A stretch of 57,667 nucleotides of DNA from an uncultured Synechococcus sp. (GTDB taxonomy: Bacteria; Cyanobacteriota; Cyanobacteriia; PCC-6307; Cyanobiaceae), in NCBI GenBank assembly GCA_903855705.1, contig CAINZT010000196.1, positions 1-57,667 of the forward strand, read 5' to 3'. Every line of letters begins with the position of its first letter. Positions within the stretch are counted from its first letter, which is position 1. Below are positions 1 to 8,914 of the stretch, in pieces. Both the position numbers and the translations under genes were made by a program. The notes under the pieces are model-generated. The model was not told the origin of the DNA. It ran no database searches and worked only from the letters and a program-made list of their open reading frames with translations.

Positions 1-1573
1 CCCGGGTCTGACCCGGGGTCCAGCCGGTTTTGAGGGCGTCGGCCTGGCGGAGGCGTTCGCCATCTAGGGCCAGCAGCTCATCACCAACGGCCAGGCCGGC
101 CTGCTCGGCAGGGCCGTGTCGATAGACCCGCTGCACCAGCAGGCCCGTGGGCTCGGCCTTCACCGTCAAGCCGAGCCAGGACGATTCGGCCGCCTTGGGG
201 ACGAGCTTGAGCCCCACATCGGCCAGGTAACCGACCAGGTCCGGATCGCTGAGGTCGCGGAGCCAGTGGGGCAACAGGGTCTCCAAGTCGGCGGCTTCCG
301 CGCTGAAGGCGGCCAGTAAGTCGCTCTCCTGGTAGCCCCGGCCCCAGCGGCCAAACTGATGCCAGAGCTGGCGGATCACCACGGCAAGGGCACTGCCCTG
401 GCGGCGCAGGTGCAGGTCGAGCACCAGGGCGATCACGGCCCCCTTGAGGTAATAGCTCACCTGGCTATCGCCGGCATAGGCATCGGCCCGGTAGAGCTTC
501 ACCCAGGCCTCCTGGCTGCTGTCGCGCAGGCTCTGGACCCGGCGGCCCGGGGTGAGCAGGTAGCGGCTGAGGTCCTGACCCAAGTCCTCCAGCAACTCTG
601 ATTCCTTGCTCAAACCCGCGGTCAGGGGGAGGAACTGGTCGAGGTAGCTGGTGATGCCTTCGGCAAACCACAGGCTCGGCACCACCACGGCCTGGTGGTA
701 GTCGATCGGGGTGAGTTCGCTCGGCCGTAGGCGCCGCACGTTCCATTGGTGCAGGTATTCGTGGGCGACCAACTGCAGGAACTTGCGGTAGCCGGCCGGC
801 GTTTGCAGGCTGGCGCGGCCGTAGACAAGCACGCAGCTGTTGTCGTGTTCGAGGCCGCCGTAGCCCTCATCGAGCAGGTGCAGGATGAACAGATAGGCAT
901 CGCAGGAGGGGGCTGGGGCCCCCATCAGCCGGCAACAGGCCTCGGCCGTGGCCTGAACATCGGCCAGCAGGGTCGGGCAATGGCGCTGCAGCCAGCCGCT
1001 GGAGCCCGCTCCGCCCTCCCAGGTGACCCAGCGGTGGGGCACGCCGGCCACGGCAAAACGGTCGCAGCGGTGGGGCCCCAGCTCCAGAGGGGTATCAACT
1101 AGCTGGTCGAAATCGCGGGCCAGCCAGGCTCCATCGCCGTCCTGGGGCAGGGGCACGAAGGCCTGCCAATCGGGCGGCTGGGCGATCTCGAGCCGGTAGG
1201 GAGACCAGCGCTCGCCCTCCACCTCAAGCACCACCGCCGCCAAGGCGAAAAAGCCGTGGTCGCCATCGAGATGGCAGGTGCGGACGGACAGCTCCGTGGC
1301 CATCAACCGGTATTGGATCCGCAGGGGCTCTCCAACCCGTCCGGCCAGGTCCAGCTGCCAGCTGGCCGGGCCCAGGCGCCGGATCGGGCAGGGCTCCTGG
1401 CCACAAACCACCTCGAGGCCCTCGAGATGGCGCACGTAGTCGCGAATCAGGTAGGAGCCAGGGGTCCAGGCGGGCAGGCGAAGGCAGACCTGGGGCCTTG
1501 GGACCTCAAGCTCAATCGTCACGGCCAGGAGGTGGCACTGGGGATCACCCAGATCCAGGCGAACGGTGGGCAC
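1..1573 (-). CDS. M61 family metallopeptidase, 3' end outside window
   Basis: Predicted zinc aminopeptidase of the M61 (glycyl aminopeptidase) family. The N-terminal beta domain carries PGSYLIRDY near residue 60, close to the family's PGSYLxR motif. The zinc motif HEYLHQWN starts at about residue 271 (HExxH, with His271, Glu272 and His275) and is followed by the typical RRLRP stretch. The visible C-terminus enters a PDZ-like segment (GLTVKAEPTGLLVQRVYRHG) and the gene runs off the left edge, so roughly 60 residues of a ~580-residue protein are missing. I chose the GTG at 1573, 8 bases after the stop of the upstream DUF1257 gene; no ATG is well placed. It probably shares a transcript with that gene. 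Family assignment is firm; substrate is unknown. Confidence 0.88.
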   Translation of the reverse strand, partial: MPTVRLDLGDPQCHLLAVTIELEVPRPQVCLRLPAWTPGSYLIRDYVRHLEGLEVVCGQEPCPIRRLGPASWQLDLAGRVGEPLRIQYRLMATELSVRTCHLDGDHGFFALAAVVLEVEGERWSPYRLEIAQPPDWQAFVPLPQDGDGAWLARDFDQLVDTPLELGPHRCDRFAVAGVPHRWVTWEGGAGSSGWLQRHCPTLLADVQATAEACCRLMGAPAPSCDAYLFILHLLDEGYGGLEHDNSCVLVYGRASLQTPAGYRKFLQLVAHEYLHQWNVRRLRPSELTPIDYHQAVVVPSLWFAEGITSYLDQFLPLTAGLSKESELLEDLGQDLSRYLLTPGRRVQSLRDSSQEAWVKLYRADAYAGDSQVSYYLKGAVIALVLDLHLRRQGSALAVVIRQLWHQFGRWGRGYQESDLLAAFSAEAADLETLLPHWLRDLSDPDLVGYLADVGLKLVPKAAESSWLGLTVKAEPTGLLVQRVYRHGPAEQAGLAVGDELLALDGERLRQADALKTGWTPGQTR

Positions 1574-1581
1574 GCGTTGGC

Positions 1582-2091
1582 TCAGGGGCGGGGCCGGGGT
1601 TGGGCTAGGGAAGCGGCCAGGGCCTGGTTCAAGCCGTTGCTATCAGGCTCTTCCACGGACAACTGGGCCCCGCTCAAACCGCTACCAGCGGCAGCTTGCA
1701 GGGCTTGGCGCAGGGCATAGCGGCGGCTGAGCTGGCTCAGCAACTCCTGTAGGGGGCTGGCGGCGGCGATTCGGCCCAGGTCGCCCACCAGGGCCAGGGA
1801 TCCATCGAGCTGGCGCGCCCAGCCGAGGCTGAAGCTGGGGCTTAAGGATTGGCTGTTGTTGCGGGCTCCGCGCTTGGACTGGGTCTGGGTCTTGGTCTGC
1901 ACTGGGGCATTGCCCAGGCTGCCAAGGAGCGTCCCGGCCGCTAAATCCAGACGCAGCAGCACCGGCACCCGTTCGCCAGCAAAGCCCTCCACGGCACCAC
2001 CACGGTGGACCTCCTGGCCCAGGTCGGTCAGGGCTGCGGCGAGCAGGTCCTCGTCGCGCAGCAGCGTGGGCAGGATGGACAGATGGGACAT
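1582..2091 (-). CDS. DUF1257 / Ycf35-like protein
   Basis: A 169-residue protein starting MSHLSILPTLLRDEDLL, which matches the start of DUF1257 proteins, known as Ycf35 in plastids (MSHFS..KT.L.D...L). A second conserved segment, SLGWARQLDGSLALVGDL, precedes SQLSRRYALRQAL near the C-terminus, as in the family. Residues 60-85 form a low-complexity insert rich in Gln, Thr and Ser. The molecular function of this family is not known; it is widespread in cyanobacteria and red algal plastids. It lies directly upstream of the M61 peptidase on the same strand. Its start codon is only 7 bases from the divergent purN start, so the promoters of the two genes must overlap coding sequence. Confidence 0.85.
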   Translation of the reverse strand: MSHLSILPTLLRDEDLLAAALTDLGQEVHRGGAVEGFAGERVPVLLRLDLAAGTLLGSLGNAPVQTKTQTQSKRGARNNSQSLSPSFSLGWARQLDGSLALVGDLGRIAAASPLQELLSQLSRRYALRQALQAAAGSGLSGAQLSVEEPDSNGLNQALAASLAQPRPRP

Positions 2092-2098
2092 GGACGGG

Positions 2099-2842
2099 AT
2101 GCCCGCTTTTTCAGACCCTAGCGATGGCGACCGGGCCGTCCAGTGGCCGTTGCCACCGGCTGGGTGGCTCCTAGCTGAATCAAGCGCCAGGGCTGCTAGC
2201 GCGGTTGGCCCCGGAGCTGGGCCTGAACCAGGGCTCAAAGCGCCTGGGCGCCCCCTGCGCCTGGGGGTGATGGCGTCGGGCAACGGCAGCAATTTCGAGG
2301 CCCTCGTGCAGGCCTGCGCCAACCAGCAGCTGCCCGCCCAGGTGGTCAGCCTGGTGGTGAACAACCCGGGCTGTGGCGCCAGCCAACGGGCCGAACGGCT
2401 GGGCATTGCCGTGACCTGCCTGGACCACCGCACCTTCGTCAGCCGCGACAGCCTCGATGGCGCCCTGGTGGAGCACTTCCATGCCGCTGCGGTCGATCTG
2501 GTGGTGATGGCCGGCTGGATGCGCATCGTGACCCGCCGCCTAATCAAGGCCTTTCCGGAACGGCTGGTGAACATCCACCCCTCGCTGCTGCCCAGTTTTC
2601 GCGGTGTTGATGCCGTGGGCCAGGCCCTGGCTGCGGGGGTCACCCTGGGCGGCTGTACGGCCCATCTGGTGAGCGAGGAGGTCGATGCGGGGTTGATCCT
2701 GGTGCAGGCGGCCGTGCCCGTGTTGGCAGGCGACAGCCACGACTCCCTGGCCCGCCGTATCCAGGCCCAGGAGCACCGCATCCTGCCCCTGGCCGTGGGC
2801 CTGGCGGCCGAGCGGTTGGGTCTGCTCCATCGCCAGCCCTAA
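2099..2842 (+). CDS. purN: phosphoribosylglycinamide formyltransferase PurN
   Basis: Transfers a formyl group from 10-formyl-THF to glycinamide ribonucleotide in purine synthesis. The 247-residue protein has the GART signature blocks in order: LRLGVMASGNGSNFEAL (about residue 53), VVMAGWMRIVT, the catalytic NIHPSLLPSFRG with Asn and His, and GGCTAHLVSEEVDAGLIL with the conserved Asp. The first ~52 residues are a variable Pro/Ala-rich extension. I took ATG 2099; in-frame ATGs at 2075 and 2090 would overlap the divergent DUF1257 gene, and the next in-frame GTG (2267) would remove part of the first beta strand. It converges with argC. The family call is firm, the start uncertain. Confidence 0.93.
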   Translation: MPAFSDPSDGDRAVQWPLPPAGWLLAESSARAASAVGPGAGPEPGLKAPGRPLRLGVMASGNGSNFEALVQACANQQLPAQVVSLVVNNPGCGASQRAERLGIAVTCLDHRTFVSRDSLDGALVEHFHAAAVDLVVMAGWMRIVTRRLIKAFPERLVNIHPSLLPSFRGVDAVGQALAAGVTLGGCTAHLVSEEVDAGLILVQAAVPVLAGDSHDSLARRIQAQEHRILPLAVGLAAERLGLLHRQP

Positions 2843-2873
2843 GGGTTCTGGCCAGCGCCAACCGCGCCAGGCC

Positions 2874-3983
2874 TCAGGGATAGAAGGGCAGCAGGGGCAG
2901 TCCCGTGGTGGCGGGCAGGCCGGCTAGCAGGTTGAGGCATTGCACCCCCTGGCCCGCCTGGCCCTTGATCAGGTTGTCGATAGCGCTCATCAACACCAGC
3001 TGGCCGGTGCGCTGGTCCACCTGCACGCCGATCAGGGCCCGGTTGGTCTGGCGCACCCACTTGGTGGAGGGGTAGGTGCCCACGGGCAACACCGACACGC
3101 AGGGAGCCTGGCGATAGGCCGCTTCCAGCACGGTGGTGCAGTCTTCGGCGGTGAGGCCGGGATCGCGCAGGCGGCCATAGACCGTGGCCAGCAGGCCGCG
3201 CACCATCGGCATCAGGTGGGGGGTGAACTGGAGCTGGATCGGCTGGCCCGCCGCCTGGCCCGCCAGCTGCTCGATTTCGCTGGTGTGGCGGTGACCGACC
3301 ACGCCGTAGGGGGCAACAGCCTCGGAGGCCTCGGCCAGGAGCAGGTGTTCCTTGGCGGCACGGCCGCCGCCACTGGTGCCGGTCTTGGCATCAATGATGA
3401 TGCCGCTTGGCTCGATCAGCCCCTGTTGCAGGAACGGCAGCAGGGCCAGCAGGCTGGCGGTGGGGAAGCAACCCGGCGCCGCCACCAGGCGGGCTGCGGC
3501 AATGCGTTCCGCCTCCCACTCCACCAGGCCATAAACGGCTTCGTGGCAGAGATCGGCATCGCTACGGGGAAAGGCCCGCGCCTCACTGCTATACACCTCC
3601 TGCCACTGGGCCAGGGAGCGGAAGCGGTAGTCGGCGGAGAGATCCACCACCTTGACGCCCCGCTCCAGTAGGCCTGGCACCAGGGTGGAGGCCAGGCCGT
3701 TGGGCAGGCTGAGCAGGGCCAGGTCGGCCACCGCCGCAATCGCGGCCGCATCGGGGCTCTGCACGATCGGATCGCCTGGCAGGGGCAGGAACGGCACCAG
3801 CTCGCTCCAGCGTTTGCCGGAACTGCGCTCGCCGCCCAGGTAGGTGACGCGCAGGCTGGGATGGTCCTGCAATAGGCGCAGGGTCTGAAGGCCGCCATAG
3901 CCACTGGCGCCGATCACGGCCACGCGCAGCCCGTCCTGACGATCCGCCGCCTGGGGGGGATGGTCGGGGGACGGAGTGGCCAT
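2874..3983 (-). CDS. argC: N-acetyl-gamma-glutamyl-phosphate reductase ArgC
   Basis: NADPH-dependent reduction of N-acetylglutamyl phosphate to the semialdehyde in arginine synthesis. The 369-residue protein has the Rossmann motif GASGYGG at residues 25-31, the catalytic cysteine in APGCFPT (Cys172), and the later conserved segments DAKTGTSGGGR and VVGHRHTSEIEQ, which include the active-site histidine. Length is slightly above the usual ~350 because of a 19-residue leader (ATPSPDHPPQAADRQDG). The start ATG is divergent from ribBA with 68 bases between them. No other arg gene is visible nearby, which is normal for cyanobacteria, where arg genes are scattered. Confidence 0.96.
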   Translation of the reverse strand: MATPSPDHPPQAADRQDGLRVAVIGASGYGGLQTLRLLQDHPSLRVTYLGGERSSGKRWSELVPFLPLPGDPIVQSPDAAAIAAVADLALLSLPNGLASTLVPGLLERGVKVVDLSADYRFRSLAQWQEVYSSEARAFPRSDADLCHEAVYGLVEWEAERIAAARLVAAPGCFPTASLLALLPFLQQGLIEPSGIIIDAKTGTSGGGRAAKEHLLLAEASEAVAPYGVVGHRHTSEIEQLAGQAAGQPIQLQFTPHLMPMVRGLLATVYGRLRDPGLTAEDCTTVLEAAYRQAPCVSVLPVGTYPSTKWVRQTNRALIGVQVDQRTGQLVLMSAIDNLIKGQAGQGVQCLNLLAGLPATTGLPLLPFYP

Positions 3984-4051
3984 GCCGCAAGCTCGGGAAC
4001 GCCAGATCGTACCGGGATCTATAACCAGGGGTACCTGGCCCGTGGCCGTCC

Positions 4052-5896
4052 TTGCCTTCCCATATCCACCAGCTCTCCCCTAGCCAGCCGGGGTCGACAG
4101 ACCAGCCGGTGGCTGCCGAGCCACCGACTCAAACGGCGCCACCGGGAGAGGCACGCCCCATCCGCTTTGATGCCATTGCCGATGCCCTAGCCGCGATCCG
4201 CAACGGCGAGATGGTGGTGGTGGTGGATGACGAAAACCGAGAAAACGAAGGGGATCTGATCTGTGCAGCCCAGTTCGCCACTCCCGAGCAGATCAATTTC
4301 ATGGCCACCGAGGCCCGGGGACTGATCTGCCTGGCCATGGAGGGTGAGCGGCTCGATGCCCTCGAGCTGCCGTTGATGGTGGATCGCAACACCGACGAAA
4401 ACCAGACGGCCTTCACGGTCAGCGTTGATGCCGGCCCGGAAAACGGCGTGAGCACGGGGATTTCCGCCGACGATCGGGCCCGCACCATCCAGGTGGCGAT
4501 CCACCCCACGACCCGCGCCGCGGACCTGCGCCGGCCGGGCCACATCTTTCCGCTACGGGCCCGCCAAGGGGGTGTGCTGAAGCGGGCTGGCCACACCGAG
4601 GCCGCCGTGGATCTGGCCCGGCTAGCCGGCCTCTACCCGGCAGGCGTGATCTGTGAAATCCAGAACGGGGACGGCTCGATGGCGCGCCTTCCCCAACTGG
4701 TGAACTACGCCCAGAACCATGGGCTGCGCCTCATCAACATTGCGGACCTGATCAGTTACCGGCTTGACACGGAGCGGTTCGTGCTGCGCCAGGCCGAGGC
4801 CCAACTGCCCAGTGCCTTTGGCCAGTTCCGGGCGATTGGCTATCGCAATGACCTCGATGGCAGCGAACACATCGCCATCGTTAAGGGCCAACCGGAACGG
4901 GCCACGGGCCCGGTGCTGGTGCGGGTGCATTCGGAATGCCTGACCGGCGACGCCTTTGGCTCCCTGCGCTGCGATTGCCGGCCCCAGCTGGAGGCGGCCC
5001 TGGCCATGATCGAGGCGGAGGGCGAAGGGGTGGTGGTGTACTTACGTCAGGAGGGCCGCGGCATCGGCCTGATCAATAAATTGCGGGCCTACAGCCTCCA
5101 GGACGGAGGACTCGACACGGTTGAGGCCAATGAGCGCTTAGGTTTTGCCGCCGACCTGCGCAACTACGGCGTTGGCGCCCAAATCCTCAGCGACCTGGGG
5201 GTCCATCACCTGCGGTTGATCACCAATAACCCACGCAAAATTGCCGGCCTGGGCGGCTATGGCCTGCAGGTGGAAGATCGGGTGCCCCTGGTGATGGACC
5301 CGGGCCAACACAACGCCAGCTATCTACAAACCAAGCAGGACAAACTGGGCCACCTCATGGGCGGCAACGCGGCGCCCGCAGCCGGCCCGGCGGCCGTATT
5401 GGCTTGGCAGGGGACTCCCCAAGCCCTGGCTAACTGGAGCGCGCCGGACGCCGTCGATGGCTCTTTCGGGGGGGCGGACGCAGGCCCCGACCCCGAAATC
5501 AAGGCCGCCGTGGTTGCCGAGCCAGCGGATGCTGAATGGCAGACCGCAGCCTGGGAGGCGATCTTGGCGAGCCATTGGCAGGACCTCACGGCCTGGGCTG
5601 CCCAGCACCAGCTTGAAATCCAACGGGAAGACCATCCCCGCCTGCTGGCCCTTCTCGATCGCCCTTCCCTGGCGGTGCTGGTCACCGGGTCCAGCCCCGA
5701 GATCCTGAAGGCAGGGCTGACCCGGATGACCCGCTGGCCCGCCACCCAGTCGGTCTGCCTCCTGCTCGCCCCCGATGCCCAGCGCAGCACCCACCCGAGT
5801 GTGTCGATTGAGGCGGAACGCCGGCCCCTGCAGGAGTTGGCCTCCGCCCCAGCGCTACTGCCCAATCAACAGTCGGGCCTCACCCGCTGGTGCTGA
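4052..5896 (+). CDS. ribBA: RibBA: DHBP synthase / GTP cyclohydrolase II, with C-terminal extension
   Basis: Bifunctional enzyme for the two entry steps of riboflavin synthesis. The N-terminal DHBP synthase domain (about residues 45-245) has [23 protein letters not shown] and [10 protein letters not shown]. The GTP cyclohydrolase II domain (about 250-440) has the zinc site [17 protein letters not shown] and [13 protein letters not shown] further ~175 residues follow MGGNAA; they match neither catalytic domain and contain an Ala/Pro-rich linker and a folded-looking segment with [17 protein letters not shown]. The printed start is TTG 4052; a GTG about 57 bases downstream is an alternative. The core enzyme call is secure. 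The role of the extension is unknown. Confidence 0.95.
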   Translation: MPSHIHQLSPSQPGSTDQPVAAEPPTQTAPPGEARPIRFDAIADALAAIRNGEMVVVVDDENRENEGDLICAAQFATPEQINFMATEARGLICLAMEGERLDALELPLMVDRNTDENQTAFTVSVDAGPENGVSTGISADDRARTIQVAIHPTTRAADLRRPGHIFPLRARQGGVLKRAGHTEAAVDLARLAGLYPAGVICEIQNGDGSMARLPQLVNYAQNHGLRLINIADLISYRLDTERFVLRQAEAQLPSAFGQFRAIGYRNDLDGSEHIAIVKGQPERATGPVLVRVHSECLTGDAFGSLRCDCRPQLEAALAMIEAEGEGVVVYLRQEGRGIGLINKLRAYSLQDGGLDTVEANERLGFAADLRNYGVGAQILSDLGVHHLRLITNNPRKIAGLGGYGLQVEDRVPLVMDPGQHNASYLQTKQDKLGHLMGGNAAPAAGPAAVLAWQGTPQALANWSAPDAVDGSFGGADAGPDPEIKAAVVAEPADAEWQTAAWEAILASHWQDLTAWAAQHQLEIQREDHPRLLALLDRPSLAVLVTGSSPEILKAGLTRMTRWPATQSVCLLLAPDAQRSTHPSVSIEAERRPLQELASAPALLPNQQSGLTRWC

Positions 5897-5938
5897 TTGC
5901 GGGCGAAAAGCCCCACGGCAATCAGGCCAAGATGGACT

Positions 5939-6379
5939 TCAGGGAAGGATCGACAGCTTGGTGATCTTGGTTCCCTTGCGAATCGCCAGCACCACATCGA
6001 GGTTGGTGGCCTGACCAAACACCGTGTGGACCCCATCGAGGTGGGGCTGGGCGGCATGACACAGGAAAAATTGGCTGCCACCGGTGTTCTTACCGGCGTG
6101 GGCCATGGACAGGGTGCCGTCTTGATGCTTGCGGCTGTTGATTTCGCAGGGGATCATGTAGCCGGGGCCGCCGGTGCCGGCCATGCCCTTGGCACCTTCG
6201 CGGGTGTTGGGGCAGCCGCCCTGGGCCATGAAGCCATCAATCACACGGTGGAAGGCCAGCCCGTCGTAGAAGCCCTCATTCGCCAATTTGACGAAGTTGG
6301 CCACGGTGGCGGGGGCATCGGCATCGAACAAGTCGATCTCGAGGGTGCCTGCCTCGGTCTCCATCAGGGCCTTGGTCAC
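5939..6379 (-). CDS. peptidylprolyl isomerase, cyclophilin type
   Basis: A 146-residue single-domain cyclophilin that catalyses cis-trans isomerisation of prolyl bonds. The conserved blocks are [19 protein letters not shown] with the catalytic Arg of the FHR motif, [17 protein letters not shown], and [10 protein letters not shown]. No signal peptide or membrane segment is seen, so it is probably cytoplasmic, like PpiB. It is convergent with ribBA (42 bases between stops) and divergent from mtnP. Nothing in the sequence points to a specific client. Confidence 0.94.
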   Translation of the reverse strand: MTKALMETEAGTLEIDLFDADAPATVANFVKLANEGFYDGLAFHRVIDGFMAQGGCPNTREGAKGMAGTGGPGYMIPCEINSRKHQDGTLSMAHAGKNTGGSQFFLCHAAQPHLDGVHTVFGQATNLDVVLAIRKGTKITKLSILP

Positions 6380-6539
6380 GGATGCTCTGCAAACACATCC
6401 AGTATGGACTTGGCAGTGGTGGGGCGTGATCCAGTGGTCAATGGCTAGATCGAGCCCTGCTTAGGCCCGCGCTGCGCCAGTGCGGCCCATCGACAGACCA
6501 GCGCTTCGGTAGAACGGAACCCTCCCTTTTGCTTCCACT

Positions 6540-7463
6540 GTGACGAGCACCTCCCCCGGCCCCGACCTCAGCGTTGCCCGTTTGGGCGTTCTCGGCGGCA
6601 GTGGCCTCTATGCCATGGAGGGCCTGGAGGTGGTGGAGGAGCTGGTGGTGGAGACCCCCTTCGGGGCTCCCTCCGATGCCCTGCGCCTGGGCCGGCTCGG
6701 GGGAATGGAGGTGGTGTTCCTGGCCCGTCATGGCCGTCACCACACCTATTTACCCACTGAAGTGCCCTACCGGGCCAACATTTGGGCCCTGCGATCCCTG
6801 GGCGTGCGCTGGATCCTCTCCTGCTCGGCCGTTGGCTCCCTGAGGGAGGAGGTGCGCCCCCTCGACATGGTGGTGCCCGATCAATTCATCGACCGCACCC
6901 ATCAGCGCCCGATCAGCTTTTTTGGCCAGGGGGCCGTGGCCCATGTCACTTTTGCCGATCCCTTTTGTGGTGTACTCAGCGACCTGCTGGCCGATACCGC
7001 CTCTGGCTTGATGCCGGATGGGCGCCAGTTGCACCGCGGCGGCACCTACCTGTGCATGGAGGGACCGGCCTTCTCGAGCCGGGCCGAATCGAACCTCTAT
7101 CGCAGCTGGGATTGCAGCGTGATTGGCATGACCAACCACGCCGAAGCGCGGCTGGCTCGCGAGGCTGAGATCGCCTACGCCACCCTGGCGATGGCCACGG
7201 ACTACGACTGCTGGCACCAGGACCACGACAGCGTCACGGTGGAGTTGGTGATCGCCAACCTGCAGGCCAACGCCCAGTTGGCCCAATCAATCCTGGCCAG
7301 GGCCACGGCCCGGATCGCCGAGCAGCGCCCGGCCAGCCCCGCCCATACGGCCCTGCAACATGCGCTGATGACCCCCAAGGACTTCGTGCCAGCCGAAACC
7401 CGCAGCCGGCTGGATCTGTTCACAGCGCCCTATTGGGGTCCCTGGGAGAACGGCAGCAACTGA
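6540..7463 (+). CDS. mtnP: S-methyl-5'-thioadenosine phosphorylase MtnP
   Basis: Phosphorolysis of 5'-methylthioadenosine, the by-product of polyamine synthesis, to adenine and methylthioribose-1-phosphate. The 307-residue protein opens with LGVLGGSGLYAMEGLE, the phosphate-binding segment of this phosphorylase family, and has LARHGRHHTYLPTEVPYRAN, CMEGPAFSSRAES and VIGMTNHAEARLAREAEI, where the methionine-containing segment contacts the ribose. DYDCWH near residue 220 is also typical of MtnP. The start is GTG 6540; no in-frame ATG precedes the conserved N-terminus. About 25 residues at the C-terminus extend past the usual end. It converges with murQ, 22 bases apart. Confidence 0.95.
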   Translation: MTSTSPGPDLSVARLGVLGGSGLYAMEGLEVVEELVVETPFGAPSDALRLGRLGGMEVVFLARHGRHHTYLPTEVPYRANIWALRSLGVRWILSCSAVGSLREEVRPLDMVVPDQFIDRTHQRPISFFGQGAVAHVTFADPFCGVLSDLLADTASGLMPDGRQLHRGGTYLCMEGPAFSSRAESNLYRSWDCSVIGMTNHAEARLAREAEIAYATLAMATDYDCWHQDHDSVTVELVIANLQANAQLAQSILARATARIAEQRPASPAHTALQHALMTPKDFVPAETRSRLDLFTAPYWGPWENGSN

Positions 7464-7485
7464 GCTCTCTTATCGCGTGGGTCTG

Positions 7486-8418
7486 CTAAGTGGCCCCCTG
7501 TTCTTGAAGGGCGGCCCGCAGGGACTGGCCCTGGCGGCCAAGGCTGGCCCTGGCCTCGCCGGCGGAAATCCCCGCCTTGGCCATCAGCAAGGCCAGCTTC
7601 ACGGACCCCCCTGTTTCGGCTAGAAGCTGGGCCCCTTGGAGCCGTTCAACGCCGGCCAGGTCGGCCAGGATGCGCAGGGCCCGATCCTCCAACTTGCTGT
7701 TGGTGACCGCCACATCCACCATGCGGTTGCCATGCACCTTGCCCAGGCGCACCATCACGCCGGTGGAGAGAATATTGAGGGCCATCTTTGTGGCCGTACC
7801 CGCCTTCAGCCGGGTGGAGCCGGTGAGCAGCTCGGGCCCGGTGATGAGGCGAATGTCGAGGTCAGCAGGCATGGGCACTTGATCGGCGGGCACGCAGGCC
7901 AGGGCAATGGCCAGGGCCCCCAGGCGGCGGGCATGGCCCAGGCCGCCGTGGACGTAGGGGGTGGTGCCGCCGGCGGCGATGCCAACGAGCACATCGGCGC
8001 TGCTGAAGCCCCGGGCCTCAAGGTCGGCCTGGCCGGCGGCCTCCAAGTCTTCAAGCCCTTCGGAGCTGCGCAGCAGGGCCGCCGCCCCCCCGGCTAGCAC
8101 CCCCTGCACCAACTCCGGTGGCGAACAGAAGGTGGGGGGGCATTCGGCCGCATCTAGCACCCCCAGGCGGCCGGAGGTGCCGGCCCCCAGATAAAAAAGC
8201 CGGCCGCCCTGGGCGAGTCGATCGGCGATGGCGTCGATCGCCGCTGCCAGGGCCGGGGCCGCCGCCGCCACGGCCTCCTGGGGCCGGCGGTCTTCTGCGC
8301 AGAAGAGCTGCACCAGTTCAGCGGTGGCGAGCTGGTCGAGATCGGTGCTGAGCTGATGGGCCTGCTCGGTGAGCAGGTGGCCCCGGCCCTGTGCCTGGAA
8401 CGCCTGGGCGGGGACCAT
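7486..8418 (-). CDS. murQ: N-acetylmuramic acid 6-phosphate etherase MurQ
   Basis: Cleaves the lactyl ether of MurNAc-6-phosphate to give GlcNAc-6-phosphate, a peptidoglycan recycling step. The 310-residue protein has the SIS-domain segment GGRLFYLGAGTSGRLGVLDAAECPPTF, then VGIAAGGTTPYVHGGL, and KLKAGT-type segment SRLKAGTATKMALNILSTG, all diagnostic of MurQ. ATG 8418 overlaps the stop of the DUF3110 gene by one base (TGATG), which suggests translational coupling; a GTG one codon earlier is also in frame. It ends the dnaK-dnaJ-DUF3110-murQ run. No MurNAc kinase or PTS gene is visible in the window to supply its substrate. Confidence 0.94.
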   Translation of the reverse strand: MVPAQAFQAQGRGHLLTEQAHQLSTDLDQLATAELVQLFCAEDRRPQEAVAAAAPALAAAIDAIADRLAQGGRLFYLGAGTSGRLGVLDAAECPPTFCSPPELVQGVLAGGAAALLRSSEGLEDLEAAGQADLEARGFSSADVLVGIAAGGTTPYVHGGLGHARRLGALAIALACVPADQVPMPADLDIRLITGPELLTGSTRLKAGTATKMALNILSTGVMVRLGKVHGNRMVDVAVTNSKLEDRALRILADLAGVERLQGAQLLAETGGSVKLALLMAKAGISAGEARASLGRQGQSLRAALQEQGAT

Positions 8419-8858
8419 CACAGCAGGCCCTCGAGGCGACGGCGGAAGGCTTCGAGTTCGGCATCGGCGCCAACAGATTCAGCTGGCTCAACTTCCCCAG
8501 CTGGGGTTCCGGCGCCCCCCCCGTCCTGTTGCCCGAGCAGCTCCTCCTTCCAGTTGGCGACGTCCATGTTCCGCTCCGGTGGGGCGATCAGCAGCCGGTC
8601 TTCGGCGGACTGGGGTAGGAAGCCCGCTGGCACGAACTGGGCCTGGTAGCCGGCCTGGGTGCAGAACAGTTCAATTTCGTCGCGGTCGATCGCTTCAACG
8701 CTTGGCATCGGGAAATCCTGGGCTTCAAGCAGGCCGGCGTAACGTTCGGCATCATCGGGATCTTCGAACAGCAACACCAAGGTGGTGCCGTTCACCTCCA
8801 GGGAATGGATGCCTTCGGTGTCGCTGCCCGCTTCAAAGAGGAGCACGTGCACGGGCAT
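8418..8858 (-). CDS. DUF3110 domain protein
   Basis: A 146-residue protein beginning MPVHVLLFEAGSDTEGIHSL, with VLLFEDPDDAERYAGLLEAQ and the motif DRDEIELFCTQAGYQAQFV. These match DUF3110, a family found in cyanobacteria and plants, whose function is unknown. The C-terminal third after KEELLG is acidic and low in complexity. It sits between dnaJ (56 bases upstream) and murQ (1-base overlap), so it is likely made from the same transcript as the chaperones. That location is suggestive but does not establish a chaperone-related function. Confidence 0.85.
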   Translation of the reverse strand: MPVHVLLFEAGSDTEGIHSLEVNGTTLVLLFEDPDDAERYAGLLEAQDFPMPSVEAIDRDEIELFCTQAGYQAQFVPAGFLPQSAEDRLLIAPPERNMDVANWKEELLGQQDGGGAGTPAGEVEPAESVGADAELEAFRRRLEGLL

Positions 8859-8914
8859 GGAAGGCAGGTCTGGCGGCTCAGGCCTCAGTGTCTCACCAGC
8901 CCGTGCAAACCTCC

